A DNA stretch of 64,000 nucleotides. Source: Ruminococcus flavefaciens. Its GTDB lineage: Bacteria > Bacillota > Clostridia > Oscillospirales > Ruminococcaceae. Numbering within the stretch: position 1 is the first letter of the stretch; each line of letters starts with the position of its first letter. The notes beneath the pieces are model-generated. The model had not been told where the DNA came from and made no database searches. It saw only the letters and a program-made list of their open reading frames with translations. The stretch lies in the NCBI RefSeq assembly GCF_900143025.1, contig NZ_FRCT01000002.1, positions 295,489-359,488 of the forward strand, written 5' to 3'. Shown here piece by piece: positions 33,525-41,962 of the stretch. The translations under genes were made by a program, and so were the position numbers.

Positions 33525-34493
33525 ATGTTAAAAAATACTATAGCCGCTGCTGTATCGGTACTGCTGATATCAGGTGCGTCGGCAGCTGCAATATCCGCCG
33601 CTAATGTTGAGCAGCAAGGCTCAGCCTACACGGTAAAGGTCGGTGATACGGCAACTTCCACAGTTCCGACATCTGCGACAACAAGTACCACCACTACTAC
33701 TGCTGAGCCGACTACAGAGCCAACTACATTGAGAACTTACTATATAAAGTTCCTTGATTTTGACGGAAAGCTTATTACTACACTGCCTGTAGAAGAAGGC
33801 GACCCTATCAACTATGACGCTGTTGATATAAAATCATTGCACAAACACATAGATGTTAATACAGAGCAGGCTTTCTCATCATGGGATATCAAGCCTGATT
33901 TTGCGGACTCTGACTATACTATCCGCGCATTGTCAAAAACAGCTGTTATCACACTTAAATCAACTCCTACCAAATCAAGATATTTCTCAACAAAGGGAAA
34001 TGTTTCTTTAAAAGGACTTGATGTTGTGATAAAGCTTTTCGTTCAGACACCGAAAAAGGATAAAAACGGTAATTACATAACGGAAGAAAGCACCATAAAC
34101 GTTTCGGAAAGCTGTACAGCAAAGCCATCAGCTCTTTCAGAAGCGTTTGCCAAGGGCGATAAAGCGACTATATCTGTATACCCTATCGGAGATCAAAAGG
34201 CGTTATGCTCCTTCGATATCGTATGCTACCGAGATCTTGGCGATGTTAATGAGGACGGAAGCATAAACTCCGCCGATGCTTCAAAGGTTCTGAATATATA
34301 TGCCGGTATGGCTGCCTCACAAAATCCTTTCGTTTCAGATAAGATGTTAAAGCTTTCAGATGTAAATATGGACGGTCAATTGGACTCGCATGACGCTTCG
34401 CTTATCCTGAAATACTATGCGGAGGCTTCTATCAATCCGAATTTCTTTGATTGGGAAGATCTTATGGATTACAGCTTTCTTAATACAAAATAA
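33525..34493 (+). CDS. Secreted dockerin-containing protein, unknown catalytic function
   Basis: 322 residues from the ATG at 33525 (AGGTGA upstream). A signal peptide (~1-25), a Thr-rich linker (~42-65, TSTTTTTAEPTTEPTT), an uncharacterised domain (~66-230) without an enzyme motif I recognise, then a C-terminal dockerin (~236-305): GDVNEDGSINSADASKVLNI and SDVNMDGQLDSHDASLILKY are the two Ca-binding repeats. These repeats are of the compact type, unlike the long insertion-bearing dockerins at 46-64 kb, so it may bind a different cohesin. Possibly a cellulosome accessory or surface-binding protein. Confidence 0.78.
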   Translation: MLKNTIAAAVSVLLISGASAAAISAANVEQQGSAYTVKVGDTATSTVPTSATTSTTTTTAEPTTEPTTLRTYYIKFLDFDGKLITTLPVEEGDPINYDAVDIKSLHKHIDVNTEQAFSSWDIKPDFADSDYTIRALSKTAVITLKSTPTKSRYFSTKGNVSLKGLDVVIKLFVQTPKKDKNGNYITEESTINVSESCTAKPSALSEAFAKGDKATISVYPIGDQKALCSFDIVCYRDLGDVNEDGSINSADASKVLNIYAGMAASQNPFVSDKMLKLSDVNMDGQLDSHDASLILKYYAEASINPNFFDWEDLMDYSFLNTK

Positions 34494-34501
34494 GTAATAT
34501 G

Positions 34502-34531
34502 TGCCCCGTTTTTCGGGGCATATTTATTTTA
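34502..34531 (+). terminator. Terminator after the dockerin gene
   Basis: The stem TGCCCCG-tttttCGGGGCA is followed by a T-rich run. Confidence 0.85.
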
Positions 34532-34555
34532 TTCCATATTTTTTGCAGATACCTA

Positions 34556-34584
34556 TTGAAATTTAATAAGAAATATTGTATAAT
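34556..34584 (+). promoter_or_regulatory. Promoter of glyA
   Basis: TTGAAA (34556-34561), 17 bp and TATAAT (34579-34584). Confidence 0.82.
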
Positions 34585-34637
34585 AATTAGGTAATGCATT
34601 TGCGCAAATTCACTAATCATTTAAAGGAGTGCTAATA

Positions 34638-35894
34638 ATGTACAACGATCTTATGGATTCAATCGGCTTCGTAAAGGGCTACGATCCTGCTGTAGGCGAA
34701 GCTATGGGTAAAGAGCTTGCTCGTCAGCAGAGAAATCTTGAGCTCATCGCAAGCGAAAATATCGTTTCCCCTGCTGTAATGGCTGCTATGGGAAGCGTTC
34801 TTACAAATAAGTACGCTGAGGGTTATCCCGGAAAGCGTTACTACGGCGGCTGTCAGTGCGTTGACGAGGTAGAGGCTATCGCTATCGAAAGAGCCTGTCA
34901 GCTTTTTGGTGCTAAGTTTGCCAACGTTCAGCCACACTCAGGTGCTCAGGCTAACACAGCCGTATATTTCGCTGTTCTCCAGCCAGGTGATACTGTTCTC
35001 GGTATGAGCCTTGCAGACGGCGGTCACCTTACACATGGTTCACCTGTAAACCTTTCAGGTAAGTACTTCAACTTTGTTTCATATGGTCTTGATGATGAAA
35101 CAGAGATGATAAACTATGATACAGTTCAGGCTCTCGCAAACGAGCACAAGCCAAAGCTCATCGTTGCCGGTGCAAGTGCTTATCCAAGAGCAATCGACTT
35201 CAAGAGACTCCGTGAGATCGCTGATTCAGTAGGAGCACTCCTTATGGTAGATATGGCTCATATCGCAGGTCTTGTTGCAGCAGGCTGCCACGAGTCACCT
35301 GTTCCATATGCTCATATCACAACAACTACAACCCACAAGACTCTCCGCGGACCAAGAGGCGGTCTTATCCTCACAAATGACGAGGCTCTCGCTAAGAAGA
35401 TCAATTCCGCTATCTTCCCGGGTACACAGGGTGGTCCTCTTATGCATACTATCGCTGCTAAGGCTGTATGCTTCGGCGAAGCTCTCAAGCCTGAGTTCAA
35501 GGACTATCAGCAGAGAATCGTCAAGAACGCTAAAGCTCTTGCTGAAGGACTCCTCAAGAGAGGCTTCAACCTTGTATCAGGCGGTACTGATAACCACCTC
35601 ATGCTGGTTGATCTCCGTCCTTTCAACATCACAGGCAAGGAGCTTGAGCACAGACTTGATGAGGTTTATATCACAGTAAACAAGAATGCTATCCACAACG
35701 ATCCTGAGAAGCCTTTCGTAACAAGCGGTATCCGTATCGGTACTCCTGCTGTTACAACAAGAGGTCTCGGCGTTGAGGAAATGGAGAAGATCGCTGAGTA
35801 CATCTACCTCTGCGCTACAGATTTCGAGGCTAAGGCTGACGAGATCCGTGCAGGCGTAAATGCTATCTGCGAGAAGTTCCCACTTTACAAGTAA
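34638..35894 (+). CDS. glyA: Serine hydroxymethyltransferase
   Basis: 418 residues from the ATG at 34638 (AAAGGAG upstream; the GTG at 34629 overlaps that site). It converts serine and tetrahydrofolate to glycine and methylene-tetrahydrofolate. The PLP lysine is in [27 protein letters not shown] and [12 protein letters not shown] are typical. It is monocistronic between its own promoter and terminator. Its codon use (CTC, TCTC, ATC-rich) looks like that of a highly expressed gene. Confidence 0.97.
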   Translation: MYNDLMDSIGFVKGYDPAVGEAMGKELARQQRNLELIASENIVSPAVMAAMGSVLTNKYAEGYPGKRYYGGCQCVDEVEAIAIERACQLFGAKFANVQPHSGAQANTAVYFAVLQPGDTVLGMSLADGGHLTHGSPVNLSGKYFNFVSYGLDDETEMINYDTVQALANEHKPKLIVAGASAYPRAIDFKRLREIADSVGALLMVDMAHIAGLVAAGCHESPVPYAHITTTTTHKTLRGPRGGLILTNDEALAKKINSAIFPGTQGGPLMHTIAAKAVCFGEALKPEFKDYQQRIVKNAKALAEGLLKRGFNLVSGGTDNHLMLVDLRPFNITGKELEHRLDEVYITVNKNAIHNDPEKPFVTSGIRIGTPAVTTRGLGVEEMEKIAEYIYLCATDFEAKADEIRAGVNAICEKFPLYK

Positions 35895-35908
35895 TAAATA
35901 GCTAATTA

Positions 35909-35940
35909 GGGACGGACAGACTGTCCGTCCCGATTTTTTA
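35909..35940 (+). terminator. Terminator after glyA
   Basis: A long stem GGGACGGACAG / CTGTCCGTCCC followed by a T run. Confidence 0.92.
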
Positions 35941-35981
35941 TGATTTGATAATATAAATTGGAATTTGTAGGAGGATTAAGT

Positions 35982-36182
35982 ATGGAAAATTTCGAGTATA
36001 AAGTTGTCGTGTATGATACAAAAGGTTTTTGGGGTGGAAACGTTGAGTCAAATCAGCTTGAAAAACAGCTCAATCTTCTTGGTTGTGAAGGCTGGGAATT
36101 AGTTAGTTGTACTTCTACAAACCAAAGCTATGGTTCATCAAAAAGCATAGTTTGCATATTCAAGAGAAAAAAGAATAGCTAA
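35982..36182 (+). CDS. DUF4177 domain protein
   Basis: 66 residues from the ATG at 35982, with AGGAGG upstream. The plan FEYKVVVYDTKG..., LEKQLNLLGCEGWELVSC and VCIFKRKK is that of DUF4177, a small beta-alpha-beta family of unknown function common in Firmicutes. It is followed 35 bp later by the VOC-family gene. Confidence 0.82.
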   Translation: MENFEYKVVVYDTKGFWGGNVESNQLEKQLNLLGCEGWELVSCTSTNQSYGSSKSIVCIFKRKKNS

Positions 36183-36217
36183 ATTCTTATTTATATTACC
36201 AAATAAAAGAAATAGCT

Positions 36218-36568
36218 ATGGGATTTCAAATAATTTCGCTCTATCTGTGCGTTAATGACATGGAAAGAGCTATAAAGTTCTATGAGGAGCTTTTAGAGCA
36301 GAAAGTTACCCAAAAAGATGATATTTACAGCGTTTTCGATGTAAACGGCTTTCGCTTGGGCTTATTTGCCTACGAAAAGAAGAACGAACCGCACACTTTC
36401 GGAAACAATTGCCTGCCCAGCATAAGCGTTGAAAGTCTTGAAAAACTGCAAGAAAAGCTTAACGGCAAAGAGATATGCTTTCCTGTAACCCGTATCGGAA
36501 ACAACTGGGTAGCGGAATTTGTTGATACCGAAGGAAATCACATCGAGATAACTGCACCGTCAAAGTAA
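36218..36568 (+). CDS. VOC superfamily (glyoxalase/bleomycin-resistance-like) protein
   Basis: 116 residues with two beta-alpha-beta-beta-beta modules: SLYLCVNDMERAIKFYEELL at the start and NWVAEFVDTEGNHIEI near the end. VOC proteins include metal-dependent lyases, dioxygenases and drug-binding proteins. The usual metal ligands are not all evident, and the substrate is unknown. The ribosome site is weak. It lies 18 bp before rarA, so they may share a transcript. Confidence 0.82.
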   Translation: MGFQIISLYLCVNDMERAIKFYEELLEQKVTQKDDIYSVFDVNGFRLGLFAYEKKNEPHTFGNNCLPSISVESLEKLQEKLNGKEICFPVTRIGNNWVAEFVDTEGNHIEITAPSK

Positions 36569-36586
36569 AATGAAAGGAGAACTTCT

Positions 36587-37858
36587 ATGTCTGCACCTTT
36601 AGCCGATAAAATACGCCCAAAAACTCTTGCCGATGTGGTCGGACAGGAGCACATCCTCGCCGAAGGTAAGCCCCTACGCCGTATAATAGAAAGTGGTACT
36701 GTTCCCAATATGATATTCTACGGTCCGTCAGGCGTGGGAAAAACTACCGTTGCTCGTATTATCGCTGAAAACTGTGGAATGTCCCTGTATAAGCTCAACG
36801 GCACTAATGCTTCCCTGTCTGATATCAAGGACGTTGTTGCGGATATCGGTACATTCGGTAGCGAAAATGGTATTCTCCTTTACCTTGACGAGATACAGTA
36901 TCTCAACAAAAAACAGCAGCAAAGCATCCTCGAATACATTGAAAACGGTGATATCACGCTTATTGCTTCAACTACCGAAAATCCTTATTTTGCAGTTTAT
37001 AATGCTGTTATAAGCAGAAGTACAGTTTTTGAATTCAAGCCTGTTTCCGCGGAGCAGCTCGTTCCTGCAATAAAACGAGCTTTTAATATTATGTCAGAGG
37101 AAAACGGATATGAAATATCTGCTTCAGATGATGTAATTACTAAAATCGCTTACAGCTGCGGCGGAGACGTCCGAAAAGCAATGAATACCGCTGAGCTTGC
37201 TGTTGTTTGCGGTGAACCGTCTGACGGAAAAGTAACCATAACCGATGACTCGCTTGAAATACTTGCTCAGCGCAGTAATATGCGCTATGACCGTGACGGC
37301 GACCAGCATTACGATATACTTTCGGCTTTTCATAAGTCTGTACGCGGCTCTGATGAAAATGCTGCTCTCCACTATGCTGCCAGACTTATCGCAGCAGGAG
37401 ATATCATATCTCTTTGCAGACGTATGCTTTGCATAGCCTCTGAAGACGTTGGACTCGCCTACCCTATGGCCGTTCCTATAGTTAAAGCTTGTGTCGACTC
37501 TGCGTTGCAGCTCGGACTACCCGAAGCAAAGCTCCCTATTGCAGAAGCTATCATTCTTATGGCAACTGCTCCGAAGTCAAACAGCGCCTGCATGGCTATT
37601 GATGCAGCTTTGGAGGATATAAAAAGCTGTGATGCTCTCGATTTTCCAAGGCATTTGCAGAATGTACACTTCGACGGCAAGGGAGCAAAGGTCGTTGGAC
37701 AGCATTACCTTTATCCCCATGATTTCCCCAATCATTATGTTAAGCAGCAGTATCTGCCTGACGCTCTTAAAGATAGGATTTATTATCATTTCGGCGAAAA
37801 CAAGCAGGAACAGTCGGCATATATATACAGACAAAAACTTCTCGGTAAAAATGAATAA
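36587..37858 (+). CDS. rarA: Replication-associated recombination protein A (AAA+ ATPase)
   Basis: 423 residues of the MgsA/RarA/WRNIP1 clamp-loader-like family acting at stalled replication forks. MSAPLADKIRPKTLADVVGQ is the usual start; Walker A is GPSGVGKTT (~residue 45-53), Walker B LLYLDEIQYL, sensor 1 STTENPYF, and the C-terminal tetramerisation domain is present, including LPRHLQN-like DFPRHLQNVHFDG. AAAGGAGA precedes the ATG. Followed by an intrinsic terminator. Confidence 0.95.
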   Translation: MSAPLADKIRPKTLADVVGQEHILAEGKPLRRIIESGTVPNMIFYGPSGVGKTTVARIIAENCGMSLYKLNGTNASLSDIKDVVADIGTFGSENGILLYLDEIQYLNKKQQQSILEYIENGDITLIASTTENPYFAVYNAVISRSTVFEFKPVSAEQLVPAIKRAFNIMSEENGYEISASDDVITKIAYSCGGDVRKAMNTAELAVVCGEPSDGKVTITDDSLEILAQRSNMRYDRDGDQHYDILSAFHKSVRGSDENAALHYAARLIAAGDIISLCRRMLCIASEDVGLAYPMAVPIVKACVDSALQLGLPEAKLPIAEAIILMATAPKSNSACMAIDAALEDIKSCDALDFPRHLQNVHFDGKGAKVVGQHYLYPHDFPNHYVKQQYLPDALKDRIYYHFGENKQEQSAYIYRQKLLGKNE

Positions 37859-37864
37859 TAAATT

Positions 37865-37892
37865 GTCCGCAGCCTGTGCTGCGGATTTTTTA
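37865..37892 (+). terminator. Terminator after rarA
   Basis: The stem TCCGCAGC-ctgt-GCTGCGGA is followed by six T. Confidence 0.9.
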
Positions 37893-37938
37893 TGGCAAGA
37901 TACATAATTTTTTTGTATTTAACATCAATTATTTAGTC

Positions 37939-37967
37939 TTGACAAATCGGCAAAAAAATGGTATAGT
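37939..37967 (+). promoter_or_regulatory. Promoter of the ACT protein-hom operon
   Basis: TTGACA (37939-37944), 17 bp and TATAGT (37962-37967), with a ~65-nt leader. Confidence 0.85.
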
Positions 37968-38038
37968 AATTATGTAATGTACAATTGTTCACCACTGACG
38001 GACTATTTTTTTAGATTACACTAAAAAGGTGATTTCTT

Positions 38039-38482
38039 ATGGATACCAAATCACAGCTTATTGTTGCCGATGCAAAAATACTCCCTGAGGTTTTTACCAA
38101 GGTGCTTGAAGTAAAAAAGCTTATGGCTCAGAAGGGCGAAAAAAGCTTCGCTTCAGCCTGTAAACGTATCGGCATTTCAAGAAGCGCTTATTATAAGTAC
38201 AAGGACAGCGTTTTTTCATATGAGGAGCTTTTTAACAGAAAGATCGTAAATATCTATCTGCTGCTCAGTGACAGTCCCGGAGTTCTTTCAAGCGCACTTG
38301 TTTTTCTTCATAACCTGAATGCTAATATTCTTACTGTTAACCAAAGCATACCTGTTGATGGTGCTGCAGCTGTCAATATTTCACTCAGGCTTACAGGCGA
38401 TTCCGATTCGGAGCTCGCCTCGCTTAATTCAATTACTGAACTCGACGGAGTTTTGGAGGTAAAGATCCTTTCCGCTGAGTAA
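38039..38482 (+). CDS. ACT domain-containing protein (PheB / UPF0735 family)
   Basis: 147 residues. An N-terminal segment with a helix-turn-helix-like element (ACKRIGISRSAYYKYKDSVF, ~residues 40-59) is followed by an ACT domain (~70-145; NIYLLLSDSPGVLSSALVFL is the ligand-binding start). In Firmicutes this family lies beside homoserine dehydrogenase and probably senses an amino acid to control this branch. The gene is 19 bp upstream of hom and has GGTGATTTCTT upstream of its ATG. Confidence 0.88.
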   Translation: MDTKSQLIVADAKILPEVFTKVLEVKKLMAQKGEKSFASACKRIGISRSAYYKYKDSVFSYEELFNRKIVNIYLLLSDSPGVLSSALVFLHNLNANILTVNQSIPVDGAAAVNISLRLTGDSDSELASLNSITELDGVLEVKILSAE

Positions 38483-38501
38483 TTACGGAGGTTTTTCTTT
38501 T

Positions 38502-39695
38502 ATGTCAGTCAAATTCGCAGTTTTAGGTCATGGTGTAGTAGGTTCAGGTGTTGTTGAGCTTTTCTATAAAAATAAAAAAAATATTGAGAAGCGCGCCGGA
38601 ACTGATATGGATATAAAATATATCCTCGATCTCAGAGATTTCCCTGACTCACCTTATGCTGATAAATTCACAAAGGATTTTAATGATATATTAAATGATG
38701 ACGAGGTCGTTTCTGTTGCAGAGTGCATGGGAGGCGTTGAACCTGCATTCACTTTTGTTAAAGCCTGCCTCGAAAAGGGCAAGAGCGTTTCTACATCAAA
38801 CAAGGAACTTGTTGCCGAGAAAGGTGATATCCTTCTCAAAGCTGCAAAAGATCACAACTGCAACTTCTTCTTTGAAGCAAGTGTAGGCGGTGCTATCCCG
38901 ATAATCAGACCGCTTCACCGCTGCCTCGCTGCTAATGATATCTCTAAAGTTGCCGGTATTCTCAACGGTACAACTAATTTTATTCTTACAAAGATGTATA
39001 ACGAAAATATGCCTTTTGCCGACGCTCTCAAGCTGGCTCAGGAACTGGGATACGCTGAAAAGGATCCTACCGCTGATATCGAAGGACACGACGCTTGCCG
39101 TAAGATATGTATTATCTCTTCTCTTGTTTTTGGTAAGCACGTTTATCCAAAGAGTGTATATACAAAGGGCATCACAGATATACAGCTCTGTGATGTAGAA
39201 GCATCTGATGTCCTCGGATACGCTATCAAACTTGTAGCTTCTGTTACAAAACTTGATGACGGTAAGATACTCCCTTGTGTAATGCCTACTCTTGTTTCAT
39301 ACGATAACATCATGTCAGGTGTAAATGATGTATTCAACGCTGTTCTCGTTTACGGTGACGGTATCGATCAGACAATGTTCTATGGCAGAGGTGCCGGAAA
39401 GCTGCCTACAGCAAGCGCTGTAATGGGTGATGTTATTGAAGCTGTAAAGCACAAGGTAACAGTATTCTCTCAGTCGTGGGAGTCCGCTTCTGATAATTCA
39501 TTCGTTGAAGATATCAAAAATTACAAGTCTCGCTGGTATTTCCGTGTTCCAAGCGGTTCACCAGTAAGTGACGTTGAGGTTTACAACAATGAAAATGGTC
39601 TTTCATATGTTACTACTGAAATGCTTACATTTGCTGAGGCTGAAAAGAAAGCAAAGGATTTAGGAGCACTCGCTCTCCTCCCCGTTCTTGAATAA
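38502..39695 (+). CDS. hom: Homoserine dehydrogenase
   Basis: 397 residues; reduces aspartate semialdehyde to homoserine for threonine and methionine synthesis. The N-terminal Rossmann motif is VLGHGVVGSGVVELF; the catalytic segment includes EASVGGAIPIIRP and the lysine in YAEKDPTADIEGHDA; GILNGTTNFIL is a family signature. The C-terminal ACT domain of longer Hom proteins is missing, and the separate ACT protein encoded upstream may replace it. The gene ends two bases before the large palindromic element. Confidence 0.95.
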   Translation: MSVKFAVLGHGVVGSGVVELFYKNKKNIEKRAGTDMDIKYILDLRDFPDSPYADKFTKDFNDILNDDEVVSVAECMGGVEPAFTFVKACLEKGKSVSTSNKELVAEKGDILLKAAKDHNCNFFFEASVGGAIPIIRPLHRCLAANDISKVAGILNGTTNFILTKMYNENMPFADALKLAQELGYAEKDPTADIEGHDACRKICIISSLVFGKHVYPKSVYTKGITDIQLCDVEASDVLGYAIKLVASVTKLDDGKILPCVMPTLVSYDNIMSGVNDVFNAVLVYGDGIDQTMFYGRGAGKLPTASAVMGDVIEAVKHKVTVFSQSWESASDNSFVEDIKNYKSRWYFRVPSGSPVSDVEVYNNENGLSYVTTEMLTFAEAEKKAKDLGALALLPVLE

Positions 39696-39697
39696 TT

Positions 39698-40002
39698 AAA
39701 AAGCTCCCTTTAACCGTGGTACTCATATAGAAGCTTATACTATTTATCGGGGGAAACCTTTCTGAAGAAAGGCTTTCCCCCGAACCCCTTTCCAAAGACT
39801 TTTTTAGCTGATTTTTTCTCAGATAGGGCACACCGAAAATAAAAAAGCCCCGCAAGTAATGCAGGGTGTGCCCTATCTGAGAAAAAATATAACTGAAAGT
39901 TTTAGGGAGAGAGTTTGAGAGAAGCCCCTTTTTCAAAAGGGGTTCTCTCAATAAATACTACAAAACTGCTATATGGGTATCGAGGTTAAGGGAGCTTTTT
40001 TT
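39698..40002. repeat. ~305-bp whole-element imperfect palindrome with nested hairpins
   Basis: The ends are AAAAAGCTCCCTTTAACC and, inverted, GGTTAAGGGAGCTTTTTT. The two halves align along their length when one is reverse-complemented, through ATACTATTTATC/AGTATTTATTG and on to a perfect 23-bp inner pair (39812-39834 with 39865-39887, containing CTCAGATAGGGCACACC). Each half also holds its own hairpin at the same place (GGGGGAAACCTTT...GGCTTTCCCCC at ~39750-39785 and GAGAGAAGCCCC...GGGGTTCTCTC at ~39917-39949), different in sequence but equal in shape. There is no ORF or transposase. It exactly fills the space between two convergent genes and ends in outward T runs, so it can terminate both. 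It may be a MITE-like mobile repeat. Confidence 0.8.
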
Positions 40003-40003
40003 A

Positions 40004-41962
40004 TCAGCTATCATTTTTCCTTATGTATCTTTCCATAAGAGACATAAGGTCATATTTACACATCTCAGGCTTGGTCTCCATAAGTCTCTGCTGAGTTACA
40101 AGGCACGGATTTTTCCTGAATCTATCACTTCTCTCGCCTGCACACCAGCCTATAGATGCCATATAGCTGCACCAGCGTCTGTGTTCGAGTGAAGCAAGGG
40201 CGTATGCAAAGCTGTCTTTTTTGAGATTATCCAGCACAGCTTTCTCTGAACCATTCATTCTCCATGCTGAACCGGTGAATTTCATTATACTTCCATCTGT
40301 ACCAAGTATCTCTTCAAGCTTTTTATTAAGATCAGTTTTCTTCTCCTTTGCAAGTCTTGGAATTATAAACTCCTTTACTTCATCATGGTATGCAGCTGCC
40401 TTGCTTGAAGAACGCCTGAAAAGTCTTAATCTGTTCCATTCCGTTTCAGGATCTGCGTCTGAATTATCTGAATTTCCTTCCTCATCTGAGGTTATTATTG
40501 AGATGTTATTGTACAGATGATTATATTCCTTGGCGATCCTGTCTATTTCCCTATTGATTATCATATCAAGAGTTATGATACAGCTTCTGTCATCAATTAT
40601 CTGTACATTTGCAAGTGCAGAGTTTTCAGAAGCGATAAATCCTGCAAGTCTTCTGTCAGAATCCATTCGCATCATAATCGGTATCTCGTGTCCGATTTCA
40701 CAGAATATCTCATCAAGCTGCATTGCACAGTTAACCGCAAAATCAATGTTTTCAAGTGTAATAACAGCGTATGTATACGGATTTGAAGCTGTTTTCTCAC
40801 GAAGCAGGCTGTAAAAATCAAGATACTTTACATTCAATGCATAAAAATTGATCTCAAGTACACCGTCAGCTGCTTCCGCTTTCAATTTTACACTGTCTTC
40901 ACTTATATCAAATGTTTCTGAGCTGAATTGATTTATGAATTCAGCTTTTTGTTTTTTTATGTCAGTGTCGAAAACATCTATTATGATCTTGTTCTTATCG
41001 CTGAGAATACCCAAATTCATCGCCTGAAGCACAGCTTGCTGTCCCATTTGTCCAAGACCTGCCACAAGAAGGTGTACTGTACATTCATCAAGAGGTGTAT
41101 CAGAGTCCTCATACACCTTATGCAGCGGTATATCGCTATACATTTTGTGTATCTGCATCTCGGGAAAATTAACAAGCTCAAGATCATAATATGCGTCTTT
41201 TCCTGCTGCACTGTTATAATACTCGGCTATCAGTCTGCCTATTCCTTCTTCCTCGCATCTGCACGAAACCTTAGCATCTTCGCGTAATCTGATCTTTTCG
41301 GTATTATCCTTTTCACACAATCTGAATGTCTGTAAAAGTGAAAAATTACGTATAGAAGATTCTTCAAAAAGTATTATATTTTTTGCATCTTCAAGATGTG
41401 TTTTTGCAAATAGTGCGGGAAGTTCTTCCGCTCCTGCTTTAAGAACGTCTATATTATGTATCACATAGCCTGATTTGTTCAGGTCATAAACTTCTTCCTG
41501 CCCGATTTTTTCGGTAGTGATGACATGGATGCATAACTCCTTCGGGTCAGATTTGTTATTGCGGAGCATAGCCTTTACGTCGTCGTTGTATCCGAATATA
41601 AGTATATGCTGACAGTTCTTTCTTCTCCTAAAACCAATTATCAACCTCAGTATTCGTTCAAGGAACTTGTATACAAAGGATATCGTACAGTATGGCGCTG
41701 TGAATACGGCAATGCAATAAGCATAACCCACAACCGTATTAATAAGAGTCGGCTCATTGTTCATAAAGGCTATAACATCCTTTATTGACACTGAAGCTTT
41801 AAAACCGAAAGCATTTATACTGTTCTGTATAACAAGAAGAAACTTAAAAAATGTATCATACTTCTTGTAATAAAGAATACCCTGAACAGTAGCTATGAGG
41901 AATGAAACTATTGCAAGTATAAAAATAAAGCGCGATGTTTTTACCTTTGTTTTATTTTTCAT
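40004..41962 (-). CDS. Membrane RCK/TrkA-N protein with C-terminal RyR domain (putative nucleotide-gated channel)
   Basis: 652 residues. Two N-terminal membrane spans (~11-29 and ~76-100) flank an extracellular loop, followed by a basic RLIIGFRRRKN stretch. Two tandem RCK-like Rossmann domains follow: one at ~118-230 with a divergent ILIFGYNDDV loop, and one at ~295-440 with the canonical LLVAGLGQMGQQA. The C-terminal ~580-640 segment (LEHRRWCSYMASIGWCAGE, then NPCLV and YDLM) matches the ryanodine-receptor (RyR) repeat fold. The layout resembles ligand-gated cation channels with RCK rings, but no canonical TVGYG filter is seen. It overlaps the TIR gene by 11 bases and so is expressed with it. 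The RyR domain may bind the product of the TIR enzyme; that is inference. Confidence 0.82.
   Translation of the reverse strand: MKNKTKVKTSRFIFILAIVSFLIATVQGILYYKKYDTFFKFLLVIQNSINAFGFKASVSIKDVIAFMNNEPTLINTVVGYAYCIAVFTAPYCTISFVYKFLERILRLIIGFRRRKNCQHILIFGYNDDVKAMLRNNKSDPKELCIHVITTEKIGQEEVYDLNKSGYVIHNIDVLKAGAEELPALFAKTHLEDAKNIILFEESSIRNFSLLQTFRLCEKDNTEKIRLREDAKVSCRCEEEGIGRLIAEYYNSAAGKDAYYDLELVNFPEMQIHKMYSDIPLHKVYEDSDTPLDECTVHLLVAGLGQMGQQAVLQAMNLGILSDKNKIIIDVFDTDIKKQKAEFINQFSSETFDISEDSVKLKAEAADGVLEINFYALNVKYLDFYSLLREKTASNPYTYAVITLENIDFAVNCAMQLDEIFCEIGHEIPIMMRMDSDRRLAGFIASENSALANVQIIDDRSCIITLDMIINREIDRIAKEYNHLYNNISIITSDEEGNSDNSDADPETEWNRLRLFRRSSSKAAAYHDEVKEFIIPRLAKEKKTDLNKKLEEILGTDGSIMKFTGSAWRMNGSEKAVLDNLKKDSFAYALASLEHRRWCSYMASIGWCAGERSDRFRKNPCLVTQQRLMETKPEMCKYDLMSLMERYIRKNDS

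Noticed and set aside
41640..41760. Potassium selectivity filter in the RCK-RyR protein (TVVGYA)
   Set aside because: The peptide lies within a predicted membrane span, not in a pore loop, and lacks the GYG triplet.
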